NCBI GenBank assembly: GCA_021292105.1
Contig: CM037869.1
Location: forward strand, 31,356,008-31,420,007
DNA from: Anadara kagoshimensis
Taxonomy: Eukaryota; Mollusca; Bivalvia; Arcoida; Arcidae
Length of the DNA stretch: 64,000 nucleotides
Reading direction: 5' to 3'
Shown here in pieces: positions 12,301 to 23,832 of this stretch; position 1 is the stretch's first letter; the number at the start of each line of letters is the position of its first letter. Under the pieces are notes generated by a model that was not told where the DNA came from, did not search any database, and worked only from the letters and a program-made list of their open reading frames with translations. Made by a program: the position numbers and the translations under genes.

Positions 12301-13069
12301 GGGAATTATTGAACTTCCAAAGGCCTCTACCTTTAACAAATTCATTTAATTTTAATGATAAGCAGACAGACGAATGGTCAGACCTATAACTAGGATTGAT
12401 TTTGACATCTATGACTTTGGACATAAAATTTTCTGATATAAGGAAAAAATCAAGTCTACCTTGTTTTAATGGGTGTTTTTTTCGCCAGGTATATTTTCTT
12501 TCCTCTGGATATAGTTCTCTAAAAGGGTCTATGAGATTAAATTCTTCTTTCATATTTATAACAACATCTCTTGCTTTTGGGTTATTGTAATGGAGGTAAC
12601 CAAAGGTGTCCATTTCTTGGTTTTGAACTAAATTAAAATCACCATTTATGATACAATATTCATTTTCAAAATCTTGAAGAATTTTTGCTATATTTGAAAA
12701 AAAATGAGGGTTATCCTCATTTGGAGCATATATATTAATCAGTGTTACTCTCATCTTATCAATAGTCAAGTCAACAGCAATATAACTCCCATCATTATCC
12801 TTTTTAATTTGGTGTATATTATATTCAAAGTTATTATAAAACAAAATGCCTACCCCTCTTGAGTTTGATGTAACTGAATTTAGAATAATTTCTCCACCCC
12901 ATTCTGATCTTATTACCCAATGTAAATTGTCTACCAAATGAGTTTCTTGTAAACAGTATATGTTATAGGATTTTGACCTTAGGAAGTTCAACACATCCCT
13001 ACGCTTTTCATAATCCTTTAGACCTCTACAGTTTGCAGTGAGTATTGTGAAATTGTTACGCGATTCCAT
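9381..13069 (-). pseudogene. L1 ORF2: AP-endonuclease plus reverse transcriptase
   Basis: The N-terminal 230 aa are an AP-like endonuclease: ILTANCRGL, CLQETHL, INIYAPN, INGDFN, GRLDFFL, SDHSSV. It nicks target DNA. The RT part has DFEKAFDSV, GCRQGDPISPYFF and ADDTT, with the catalytic GATGAC at 10994-10999. The C-terminal end reads EFWDPWIKIFDE and stops at 9381, as in Tx1-like L1 elements. The reading changes frame near 11630, 11450, 10990 (just before the catalytic ADD), about 10260 and after 9785, so it is dead although the active-site codons survive. The start at 13069 (MESRNN) follows a 1-kb inter-ORF region. Confidence 0.85.
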
Positions 13070-14099
13070 GATTAGGTTGGATCAAATGATTTCTAATGAT
13101 ATGAATTACAATCCAAAAGGATACGTCATTGCGAACGGAGTGGTCTAGGGAATAAATTTTTAAAAGGTTTACAATATTTAATTGTAAAAAAATCATTATT
13201 GTCGAGGCATGTCTTATTAAATTTTTCATCCATAACACAGATAAGGCATACTTGTGATCTAATACTAACTACAATCTTAAAACTGTTAAACCATTTTTTA
13301 CCGGTTATACAAAACATAAGAAAAATCCATGGGATTGACATGATGTGTGGTGTGTGTTTGTGTAGTAGTGAGTGCATTGTATAAAAATTTACAGGTAGGC
13401 GCGACTGATGACTGGCCTTTTGTAGATAAGCAAAATTTATTTTGAAAAGATGGGCTTATCAATGACTAAAAATAAGCAAAATATATTTTACCTATGTATA
13501 TATACAGTATTTTCAATTTAAGAAACAAACTTATACACATGTATATGTTTCAAATTTAGCTCGAAACATAAAGAAAGAATATAAACATGTTAGAAAAAGA
13601 TACAGTTATATATACACTAAATCATACATGTATCCATATCGCACGTAGTAAAACGTGTAATTCGAAACTAAACAATATATATATATATATATATATATAA
13701 TTATATATTATACATACGTATTACAGTCAAACCCGTCGTAAATGTATATTATTCCGCGTAGCGGTGTCATAAAAGACAAAAATACGCGATTGTTTAAAGT
13801 ATGATTTGCGTAAAATTCGGCAAATGTTCTGCTTCAAAATACTAATAATACCAACTAGTTTTGGCAAGACACATACAAAAATAATATTAGAAACTGTAGA
13901 TCTAGCTATAATCCGTATTGGCAAATTTATACTATTTCATTGATTCTATGAACGAGTCGCAATATGTCCAATATTTTCAATACGCCAATGGGAGAAAATG
14001 ACCAGATCTACAGTAGCTAAGATTATTAGTACTAAACATGTTTGGATTTAAATCTAACAAAATTAACTGTTATAACTAAAGTGTACAAAGTTTATGAAT
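13070..14099 (-). other. L1 inter-ORF region
   Basis: About 1 kb between ORF1 and ORF2 without a coding signal. It contains a (TA)n tract at 13675-13699. It is unusually long for an L1 inter-ORF spacer and may hold an internal promoter or an unrecognised small insertion. Confidence 0.5.
13675..13699. repeat. (TA)n microsatellite
   Basis: About 12 TA units in the L1 inter-ORF region. Confidence 0.9.
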
Positions 14100-15199
14100 T
14101 TATAACTTCTGATAGAGTCTCATCGCGATATCCTGTATATATGTGAAACGTTTCGGCCCTAGTCTTTTTTCACTTGCTCTACGGGTAACAACTACTGCAA
14201 AATTTTCAATTTTTTGTTTCCTCATGAAGTCAATAAGTTGTCTACCCGCTCCGAACTCGCCATTGTCGTCAAAACCTTCATGTAACTGTCCTCCCTGATC
14301 TTGAAAACGATATGCAATAATGTTATAAATCGCGCTCGCGTTTTCCGGTATTGTTACTATCTTCTTACAAAACTTCCTAACATCGTTGTAAGATTTGACA
14401 CATGTTCCATTCCCGGAGAAAACATTTCCCGAATCTTGTATTGCATCACAAGTTACAGCTTGAATTTGATTGAGAGTGTTTCTCTCCGCCGCGTCAGAAA
14501 TAAGGAGTTCCTCTGCATTCGGCACGCGCACTTTGTCTCTGTATCTTGTTCCGTTTTCAAAAACTAAGTTTTCGTTAAAAATACGTGTCTTGACGTTTTG
14601 ATCCTCGTATTTCTTTTGTAAATCGAATAACATTTTGCGACGCTCAATTACTTCGGTTGGTGACTGTGAAGTTAGATGGAAGGGTAATTGTTTTCCGTTT
14701 TGTTTTTTTGTCTTATATATTTTTAAGACTTCTTCCTTCTTTGAATACTCGGCGAACTTGGCCACTATTGTCCGAACTTTATTACTTTGGAACGGACCAA
14801 TACTATGTATCCTATCGATGTGAACATTATCTACTTCAAGCTCAGATTCCAGTAGTGTATGCATTTCGGCTAAGAGATTTTCTCCTTTTTGTTCACGGAA
14901 ACCGTGTATTAATATGTTAGACCTCATAGATCGACCTTTAAGATCAAGAATTTGTTTTGACTGCTCAGTTACAGTCCTATCCATTTTAATTATAACCGCT
15001 TTCATGAGATTAATTTCTTGTTTCATTTGTATGTTTTCTGCTCGAACACTACTCATATCGGTTAGAGTGTCATCAGCTTGATGGGAATAAAGCTGCAATC
15101 TCTCGTCTAACCCATCTTTTCCCCAGATATCCTGTCTAAGTTCATTTAAATCAGATTCAAGTGTGTCTAATTTCGCCAATTTTTTATTTATTTCAAATG
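14100..15199 (-). CDS. L1 ORF1 protein with C-terminal IMPACT/UPF0029-like domain
   Basis: The open frame continues upstream to 15419, but only the part below 15200 belongs to the L1; numbering here is from the Met at 15419. Residues 85-165 form a coiled coil. Residues 165-240 read like the L1 ORF1 RRM (RSNILIHGFRE, VDRIH-type block, VAKFAEYSKKEEVL), followed by the basic C-terminal domain (240-300, ERRKMLFDLQKKY). These bind L1 RNA as a trimer in known elements. Residues 330-432 are extra: an AYRF motif, then GFDDNGEFGAGRQL, VVVTRR and LGPKRFTYIQDIA. This matches the IMPACT/YigZ family pattern (DDDGE.gAG, VVSRWYGG, LGp.RF.hI), although the usual WYGG is replaced by RASEK. The domain has no known role in LINEs. 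The frame has no stop. Confidence 0.7.
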
Positions 15200-15209
15200 C
15201 CCGCCAATT
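15200..15209. repeat. Target-site duplication of the L1 (5' side)
   Basis: cccgccaatt, identical to 8821-8830. On the minus strand it encodes the NNWR segment of the Harbinger exon. Confidence 0.8.
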
Positions 15210-15419
15210 GTTAATTGGTGCAAGTGTCTGGGTCATTATTTCGAAAGCTGACCCATCAATACGGAAGTGCATTTTAAAGTCCTTATTTGAAAACTGTGGA
15301 ATGACATTCTCTACGAAGTTTGGGGTTCTTGTGATATGTTGTCTTGGGTACGTAGCCAAAAAAAAACCCACTAGTATCACCAGTTTTTTATAGTCTTGAT
15401 CAAAAACAAACATACTCAT
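15200..15419 (-). pseudogene. Harbinger transposase N-terminus, cut off by L1 and Polinton insertions
   Basis: The first 73 residues of the open frame starting at 15419 are not LINE sequence. NFVENVIPQF, HFRI.GSAFEIM and TLAPINNW fit the N-terminal region of HARBI1-like transposases (HFRM...F..L...L.P). The coding sense agrees with the C-terminal exon at 7677-8170. By chance the L1 ORF1 continues in the same frame, producing an apparent chimeric open frame. The Polinton lies immediately upstream. Confidence 0.6.
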
Positions 15420-15424
15420 CCATA
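15419..15424. repeat. 6-bp target duplication of Polinton A (left)
   Basis: tccata, repeated at 23957-23962. Six-base duplications are the hallmark of Polinton/Maverick integrases. Confidence 0.8.
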
Positions 15425-15805
15425 AGTAGTAGGGGCTGAGTCTGTACCTTCCCCGTTTGCATCAGCCTTTGTTCTACTAGGACCTACTGCATCACCCTTT
15501 GTTCCAAATATGGGTCACCGCATCACCCTTTGTTCTAGGACCTACTGCATCACCCTATTGTTCTACTAGGACCTACTGCATCACCCTTTGTTCCAAATAT
15601 GGGTCACCGCATCACCCTTTGTTCTAGGACCTACTGCATCACCCTATTGTTCTACCAGGACCTACTGCATCACCCTTTGTTCCAAATATGGGTCACCGCA
15701 TCACCCTTTGTTCTACTAGGACCTATCGCATCACCCTTTATTCTTCTAGGACCTATCGCATCACCCTTTGTCCTACTAGGACCTACTGCATCACCCTTTG
15801 TTTTT
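15425..15805 (+). repeat. Polinton A left TIR with tandem 'catcaccctttgtt' array
   Basis: The outer 60 bp match the reverse complement of the right end. Inside are about nine copies of a 30-45 bp unit containing 'ctactgcatcaccctttgtt' with variants. The array is longer on this side than on the right. Confidence 0.8.
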
Positions 15806-15809
15806 TATT

Positions 15810-17230
15810 ATGCTAAATAGAAGATACAATGGGGATAGGGTTCAAGCATGTTGGTTAAATGATGCGCTAGCAATCAGAATTCTTTAAATCTTGTTCATTT
15901 AAATAATGTTCCTTATATGGACCCAATGCATCACTCTATTGTATGAGAATCAAATTATAAAAAGCGGTCTGGTTTTAAACGGACCAATCAGCGATGAACG
16001 CATTATATCTGTTCTCTTTCATATAATATTGTGTAAGCGTTATCTAGTCACTTTAAAGCGCAATTTTGGTTTGTGTTCGGACGTATATACGCTGCTTAAC
16101 AAAAATATTTTACAGCTTTTTATTACAAGCATTTAATTTAGTGTTTTTACAGATCTTACAACTGAAAACGGTTGTATAGACTTTTTTACATAAAAAAACA
16201 ATCTGTGTGATTTAATTTATTCTTTGGAATTTACCATGGATTCGGGTAAGTCGGTTTATTTATTTTAGATTTTTTTTAAAATAAAACATATATTTATGTT
16301 TTTGTGAAGAATGTCGAAAAAAATTTATATAAAGTTTAACGCACACATATCATAGAGTGAACTTATAATACACAGTAAGGATAATACCGCTATCACAGCA
16401 CACCTGCCGGTATAGATCTCCCTTAAATCTAAACCCCGGGTATTAAAATCTCAACCCAAATCTATTTATTTACGTTAATCTATGCCATTAAAAACAACTG
16501 CTTAATTTATAAATCAAAAGTATCCGAGAGAGATATTTAATTTTAAGATTTTTCATTGTTCATGACGTTAAATGTGTTTTAAACGGCATTTTCTTTTTCA
16601 CCTGTCGCAAATAATTTGATATTTTAAATAAGGTTATGTTTGCTTATGTTTAGATGACCTCAATTAACTTATTTCCTACGATACGAGATCCTTCCCTGCG
16701 CGCAACGAACGAGTCGTTCTATTGTCCTGATAGTTAATTTACAACCTTATGTCTGATGTCATGCTCAGGTTGATATGACCTGATACAGGATTTAAATATT
16801 TACCTGGTAAAGTGATACTTAAACTTTAAATCGTTATTGATAGACGAAACGATTAATAAACCTGATAAATCCAATAGTGATCTTTTATACAAATTAATAA
16901 TCAAAGTACTGAAAGTACTGAAAGTACTAAAATTCGCGAAAGATTAGAAAGACAGGGAGTTCAGTGTCTCCATCAATGTAGTGTCAGGTATATGAAGTTG
17001 TCAGGTAACTGAAAGGAGGTTGTTATGTTCACCTTGCATTGCTCCCAACAACATAGCGGGTTCATGTAGTGTGCAATGTGCAGACTATGAGCATGGGGCT
17101 GTTTTAATATTCACACATTGGACCAATATTAAGGATTCATGTAGGAAATAGTTCAATCCGAATAAATGCATGTATGGAACCATCAAGGATGGTCAAAGTT
17201 ACTTCCATCGTCATGGAGACCCTAATATTA
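15810..17230. other. Polinton A left interior, no clear gene
   Basis: It contains a degenerate TIR-like unit near 15922 and AT-rich sequence with TATA-like motifs around 16000. A possible tiny first exon (an ATG at 16236 followed by a gtaagt donor) was seen but could not be linked to anything. Confidence 0.35.
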
Positions 17231-18620
17231 AACAAGAGGTCCATGAGCCTTAATGCTCACATGCAGCTGAGTACATATCTCATGCAGAGGTTCAATGGTC
17301 ATTGACATTAATTAAAGAGAATGTCCAAATAAATTTTCAGCAGTAAGGGCCAATTATATGTAAGGATTTTTTGCAAATGTATTATAACATAACTAGTCAT
17401 AAGAGTGCTACATATAATATATCTGAAATCTAGCTACAATATATTGTTTATAAACAACTAAAAAGGTAAAGAAAAATTTGAACCCATGACCTTAATCTAA
17501 ATATCGCAATGAATATTAGGTCAATACCTACAATTTAGAAGCCTATACAAAAAGTTTATAGTTTTTGAGATAATTAACCATGTCAGTATTTGTTTGCATC
17601 AGTGACCTTGACTTTTAAACTCATGTCCTTCATTCATATATCAAAATGATCGTTAGGCCAATACCTACAATATTTTAACATATATGCCTATACAAAAAGT
17701 TTATAGTTTTTAAGACAATTAATCATTTCAGTATTCATTTGCATCTATAACCTTGACCATTAGACCTATGACCTACATTCATATATCAAAATGAACATTG
17801 TGTAAATGCCTATAACATTCTGATATACATGCCTATAGAGAAAGTTTATCATTTTTGAGATAATTCACCATTTCAGTATTTGTTTGCATCTATGACCTTG
17901 ACCTTTGAACCTATGACCTTCGTTCATATATGGAAATGACCGTAAGGCAAATACCTACAATATTCTAATATACATGCCTACACAAAGAGTTCAAAGTTTT
18001 TGAGATAATTAACCATTTCAGTATTCGTTTACATCTATGACCTTGACCTTTGAACTTATGACCTCTATTCATATATCAAAATGACCGTTGTGCAAATGCC
18101 TACAGTATTCCAATACACATGATGATGATGCCCATACAAAAAGCTTATAGTTTTCAAATATATTGACAAATACATTAATTTTGCAATTTCCCCCTCAAGT
18201 ACCTTGCCATTATCTCATTTTGGCCCCTAAAGCTACAATATGTGCAAATCTAAAACTAGATGCCCATAGTATTTTACATGAAATATCTAAGTTATATCTC
18301 TTGTAGGTTCAGAGCAGATGATTTTTAAAGATTTTCACAAATTTCCCCTTTATGGGGCCCCAAGGGGACATAATCCTTGCATTTGTGCAAATCTGAAAAC
18401 CCCTTACTTGACCATTACTGTCAAATATCATCCAATTTGGCTCTGTAATTTTGGAGGAATTGATAAAAAATGTGAAAAGTTTATACATGACGCACATCGG
18501 ACGAAGATAGATGGCAATTGCACATCTGAGCCTTTGGCTCAGGTGAGCTAAAAAGTTTATACAAGACGGATGAAGATAGATGACAATTGTTCATCTGAGC
18601 CTTTGGCTCAGGTGAGCTAA
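17231..18620 (+). mobile_element. Pearl/CvA-like element with central tandem repeats (inside Polinton A)
   Basis: It starts 'aacaagaggtccatgagcc' and ends with the hairpin 'gagcctttggctcaggtgagctaa', which is present twice (ending near 18553 and 18620). The core has about five diverged copies of a 150-170 bp unit including 'ccttgacctttgaac' and 'gccta.acaaaaagtttatag'. This architecture is known for bivalve pearl/CvA non-autonomous, Helentron-associated elements. No coding capacity. Confidence 0.65.
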
Positions 18621-19259
18621 TAAGCTTCTGATATCTTTCATGTCATAATTGAGGATATTTGTTAAATAAATTAATAACTTGAAAAAATTAACTATTATTT
18701 TATTATTTATTTATATCACCAGAGTTGTGTTTTAAGAATTCGATAATTTTTGGAAGACTTTTTATTCCCGAGACCAGCATAATTTTAGTAAATCTTGTAA
18801 ACAACAATTTTTTCAATCGGGTGGCCGTTAGGATCCCCGCTGACTGGGTTTGACAGGTGACCCCTCTACAAAGGTTCTGTACATGATAAAAATGTAGTTG
18901 ACAGATGACCACTCTACAAAGTGATCGCTATCCCAGATTTCACTCTAATCAATTTATAATTTTTTAAGGATGACTTCACGGAATGCTTTGAAAAACGGGA
19001 AAAGCAGTATGATAGCACAAAATTCCAAAATTTTTGTCTTAATATGGGGAGACTCCTCACATCAGCAGGGATTGAGCTTAACTTTTCGATGAGCCATACA
19101 ATGAACTGTCAAGAGTGATGGTTGATCTGAATATATCAGGCATATACATTTGGATTATTCTATCCCTTGCTTTACTTTTCGATATTCAACATCTGCAATT
19201 ACATTGACGAATGGTTTTGCAGAAAATGTTGATCTATAGGTACTGCCAATGTCAATGAC
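18621..19259. other. Polinton A interior
   Basis: No gene identified. An open stretch after an acceptor-like site near 18968 (GATGACTTCACGG...) up to 19117 could be an exon of the Polinton, but the product is not recognisable. Confidence 0.3.
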
Positions 19260-19597
19260 TGTATAATTTTGGCAGATTTTGATTTATTAGCAGGAACTTG
19301 TTTTGCATTACTAAAGGCTTGGGCCTGTTTGTGAGATTCAGAAATGTCATGTTTATTTACACTGTCAAGTTTATAACTAGTGCAACCCTCGGTAAATACA
19401 GATTTTTTTCCTGTCGAACTCTACACAATCGGCACACTTCATTCCGTCCTGCGTATCATACAACCAAGCCCTGCCATCTCCCATGGCTTTTTATATGCTC
19501 CGATGCGTTTGGACTTATCATACTCTTGATAGTACTTTCGTTTTTCCGCAGGTCCTTGTTTAGCCTTTGGAGTCGATGCTCCTAAAAATTTCCACAT
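19260..19597 (-). pseudogene. hAT/ZNF862-like N-terminal TTF-type zinc-finger fragment
   Basis: Starting at an ATG at 19597, the minus strand reads KFLGASTPKAKQGPAEKRKY and KKPWEMAG. In a shifted frame it continues with GMKCADCVEFDRK and a TEGCTSYKLDSVNKHDISESH block. PW..., C..C, GC..., K..SV.KH..S..H is the pattern of TTF-type fingers at the N-terminus of hAT transposases and ZNF862/KIAA1586-like proteins. At least one frame change lies around 19450. The rest of the transposase was not found. Confidence 0.55.
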
Positions 19598-20277
19598 GGC
19601 AGAAAGCCGGAAGTATCATTTTATACATAAATATCAGAAAAGGAAACGAAATGGCACCGTATTTGAATTCCGGTCGGAACACCGGTCCATTTACAATTGT
19701 TAACTATATGATACCCATTTTTCAATTTTACTATTATTGTCGCCAGTCAGAAATATAAACAGGAAATCGGTAAACGGATCGGAATGTCAAATACCCCGAA
19801 CTGTAAATTCTAATCGCCACCTGGCAGCCCTGGGCGACCTGTGTATGATACATTTATCGCCCAGAGCAAAAAACTGGGCGCCCGTTAATCTCAATCCCTG
19901 ATCGGGAGGGTTGGCAGGTATGATAAAGCGGAGAATATAGTTGGGGCGGAAAATATTAATATTGGGGCGAAACGTCCATAACCCGCATTCAAAATTTGAG
20001 TTATCTACCTTTATTTCAACTTTGAACCTACATACGAGAGAGAGTTGATTATCTGTAACGGAAGAATATTCGGGTTGAGAAATCTGCATGTAACAGCTAA
20101 ATTCGAGAATGATCAAGATCATTCGCGAATAAAAACCGACGTCTTGTGTTTACACTGAGTACGTAATCCTTTATTTATTCATTATTATTATTTTTTTTTC
20201 ATAGTAAAAAGTTTGAATTATAACCTGTATATACTGTTCATCAATAGTTTTAGAGGAAATAATTTGTGTATTTTCAG
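19598..20277. other. Polinton A interior, no gene seen
   Basis: Slightly GC-richer than the surroundings. No coding pattern convincing enough to call. Confidence 0.4.
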
Positions 20278-20447
20278 AAAGCTCCTCACTCAGTCAGATT
20301 TCATTTAATGGTCTCAATTTACCCACTGGTAGTCAAGACTTGGAGTCGTTGATACAGATAAATTCACAAGACCTACTTCATGTGAATCTTCCAAGCCAGG
20401 TTAGTAAACGTGAAAGATGTAAAATACAAAACAAAAATATATATATT

Positions 20448-22397
20448 AACCAGAGGCTCAGTGTGGCTGAGCCTGTATCGCTCACCTGACTAAAATGCTT
20501 TTAAAGCAAATTTGTATTCCAGTGATGAAAAACTGTTTATATCAGACAGAATGGCTAAGGAAATCACTGTAGAACTATATGTACCATTCACAGATGCTAT
20601 GTTTCCATTCCTGGTAGCCAAAATCGCCATTGGCTACTAATTTCTGAGGAATTCTTTCAAAAAGTAACCTATTTTAGCAAATTTGTGGAAAAATACTTTA
20701 AAAAGGACTATATTTTCACAAATTTTGGAAATTTGGCTACTAATTATTTGAAATTTATGGAAACCTAGAGATGGGTCACAACAAACACAGTTATTTAGTT
20801 TATTTAGTGGCATTTATTAGTATATATACATTTTTATAACAATTGCAATTACTAAACAATAATTAAATTCTATGTTTTGTACTGAACAATGAGCAAATGT
20901 TTATTTTCTATGTATTTATTACATAATCGATTATTTCCGATAATTAGTTACTTGAGTAGTTCCGATTATCGATTATGAAAACCCAACCGATTCCCATCAC
21001 TAGCTGACAGCCATGTTTTTTTTTTGCAGATCAGAAAAATTTTGGCAATCTATGTAAAGGACCATTTATACATCATTCCTGTAAAGTTTGGTTCAATTTG
21101 CTTTACTAGCTTCAGAGGAGATAGCATATATATGCTTTTCCCATAGGGTCCAATGTGAAACTATGTTCTCCGCTGGCAGCCATTTTTTTTGGAGGATCAG
21201 AAAAATTTTGGCAATCTATGTAAAGGACCTTCTATACATCATTCCTGTAAAGTTTGGTTCAATTTGCTTTAGTCATTTCTGAGGACATAGTCAAAAATGC
21301 GTTTTTCCCATAGGGTCCAATGTTAAACTATCTTCTGCCCTGGCGGCCATGTTTTTCGGCGGATCAGAAAAATTTTGGCAATCTAAGTAAAGGACCTTCT
21401 ATACATCAATCCTGTAAAGTTTGGTTAAATTCGCTTTAGTCATTTCTGAGGAGATAGCCAAAATGCGTTTTTCCCATAGGGTCCCATGTTAAACTACCTT
21501 TTGCTCTGGCAGCCATGTTTTTTGGCCAATCAGAAAAATTTTGGCAATCTATGTAAAGGACCTCCAATACATCATTCCTCTAAAGTTTGGTTAAGTTTGC
21601 TTCAATAGTTTCAGAGGAGATAGCCAAAATGTGTTTTTCCCATAGGGTCCAATGTTAAACTATGTTCCCCGCTGGCAGCCATATTTTTAGGCGGATCAGA
21701 AAAATTTCGGCAATCTTTGCAAAAGACCTTCCATACATTATTCCTGTAAAGTTTAATTGAATTCGCTTCAGTTGTTTCAGAGGAGATAGCCAAAATGTGC
21801 GTTTTCCCATAGGGCCCAATGTTAAACTTTGTTTGGCCCTGGCGGCCATTTTTTGGCGGATCAGAAAAATTTGGGCAATCTTAGTAAATGACCTTGCATA
21901 CATTATTCCTGTAAAGTTTGGTTCAAATTGGCTCAGCGGTTTCAAAGAAGATAGCAAATATATGCTTTTCCCATAGGGTCCAATGTTAAACTATCTTCTG
22001 CGCTGGCGGCCATGTTTTTTGATGGATCAGAAAAATTTTGGCAATCTAAATAAAGGACCTTCCTTACACCATTCCTGTAAAGTTTGGTTAAATTTGCTTC
22101 AGTCATTTCTGAGGAAATAGTCAAAAATGCATTTTTCTCATAGGGTCCAATGTTAAACTATCTTCTGCGCTGGCAGCCATGTTTTTTGGCAGATCAAAAA
22201 CATTTCGGCAATCTAAGTAAAGGACCTTCCATACATCATTCCTGTAAAGTTTGGTTAAAATTGGTTCAGGGGTTTCAGAGGAGATAGCCAAAATATGAAA
22301 AGTTTACAGACGGACTGACAGACTGACAGACTGACGGACTGACGGACGCCAAGTGATGGCAAAAGCTCACATGGCCTTTAGGCCAGGTGAGCTAAAA
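20448..22397 (+). mobile_element. Pearl/CvA-like element, about eight 160-bp core repeats
   Basis: It begins 'aaccagaggctcagtgtgg' and ends 'ggcctttaggccaggtgagctaa'; gctcacctg near the start and caggtgagc at the end are inverted. The core (21030-22300) has about eight copies of a 150-170 bp unit with 'ggatcagaaaaattttggc', 'cctgtaaagtttggtt' and 'cccatagggtccaatgtt'. A different 400-bp segment (20590-21000), which may be a further small insertion, precedes the array. Confidence 0.7.
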
Positions 22398-22997
22398 ATA
22401 AATAAAATATCAAATTAATACTATAAACTAAAGAAACTGCTGAAATCAGTATATCATGTAACGAAGTGGTCTGCGTAATTAATGTGTTGTCGAAAATGTT
22501 TATAGCTTCCGTAATAATAATAAATAAATCTATTTACTGCTTAATTTTAGAATCTGGAAAATGAAGATCAAGGGGAATCAGTGGACTTCCTTGAACTAAG
22601 TTCACAAGAGATCCGAAACCTTATATCTGTGAGTATCATTCCAAATATATCTGGATAAGTAGTAATTCTTTTTATGTATTAAGTTTAATCATTTTATACA
22701 CTAAAATTGAAATAGTAAATGTAAAACCTTAATATTTTAGGAGAATACGACAACAGTTGACGTTCCTCCATTGGACACAAGACAAGAAATAATTCATAGT
22801 GATACAGAGATGGTATGTATTTTAAACGTTTAAACTTGATAAAATTAAATCTGAAATGCTAGTTTTATTTCTTGTTTAACCATATCAGTAAGTTATTAAT
22901 ATTTCAAATGTAATATTTTGTTGTTGTAGATGAACTCCGATAGTGATGAGGAATTAGTTCAAGCTCTAGATGAAGCTATGGTAAGTAATGACTTTTT

Positions 22998-23020
22998 CAC
23001 ACACACACACACACACACAA
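22998..23020. repeat. (AC)n microsatellite in intron
   Basis: About 11 AC units in the intron before the block at 23101. Confidence 0.85.
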
Positions 23021-23832
23021 CAATACACTTTGTCTCACAAACATTTTCATTTCGTCACATAAATATGAAACAACGACAGTAAGATTTGTTGTATTTTTAG
23101 GAACACCAATGTCCTCATTGTGATATAATATACACAAAAAAGAACAGTTTAAATTACCACATAAAAGCCAAACATTAGCACTACATAGAGACCACGATAT
23201 CAAGTCTATAGAAGGACCAACTAAACAGTATTATGAAGAATGGTTACAATTTTCAAAATCCAAGAAAGAGTTTTGTGGGGTTTCGATTGAAGAGTTTCCA
23301 CATTTTGAAACTTGCTTCAAAATAAACCTTGAAGTCTATAGCTTACAGGAAAATGAAGCCTCCATTTCCATTTACAAGTCTTTATATCAACCTTTACGAA
23401 AACCATGCCAGTTATATTAAAAATTTTGCTTCTTTTGCGAAAAAGTTCCAATACAAGACTTGTGAACGCCATTTTGACCGTTTAGAAAATCTTAAGCGAC
23501 ACGAACCCACCTGTGACAGCAAAACAAAATACATTTATCCAGGTGGGTTTTCCAAAGCCAATACAACCATTTTTGAACAGTTAGAGCACTATGATATTAA
23601 TGTACCTGCACCTGATCGTAAATTTCCATGGTTTATAGTCTACGATTTTGAGGCTATGTTAGAAAAAGTGGATAAAGATCAAACTCCACACCTCAAATGG
23701 ACTAATAAACACGTTCCTATCAGTGTGTCAATTTGCAGCAATGTTCCTGGTTATAGAGAACCCTTCTGTATTGTTAACCAAGATGTAGATGATTTGGTAT
23801 CAGGAATGATTTCCTATATGTACAAAATCAAA

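Larger units (their letters stand above)
8831..15199 (-). mobile_element. L1/Tx1-type LINE, about 6.4 kb, 5' truncated or nearly full length
   Basis: The order on the minus strand is ORF1 (coiled coil, RRM-like, C-terminal domain), ORF2 (endonuclease, reverse transcriptase, C-terminal Cys-poor tail), a 3' UTR of about 550 bp and a poly(A) tail. It is bounded by a 10-bp target duplication, cccgccaatt. It landed inside a Harbinger transposase exon. ORF1 is open; ORF2 is broken in about five places. Confidence 0.85.

Noticed and set aside
15599-15820. Open frame with repeated TASPFVLLGP-like units
   Set aside because: It is translation of the Polinton A terminal tandem array, not a gene.
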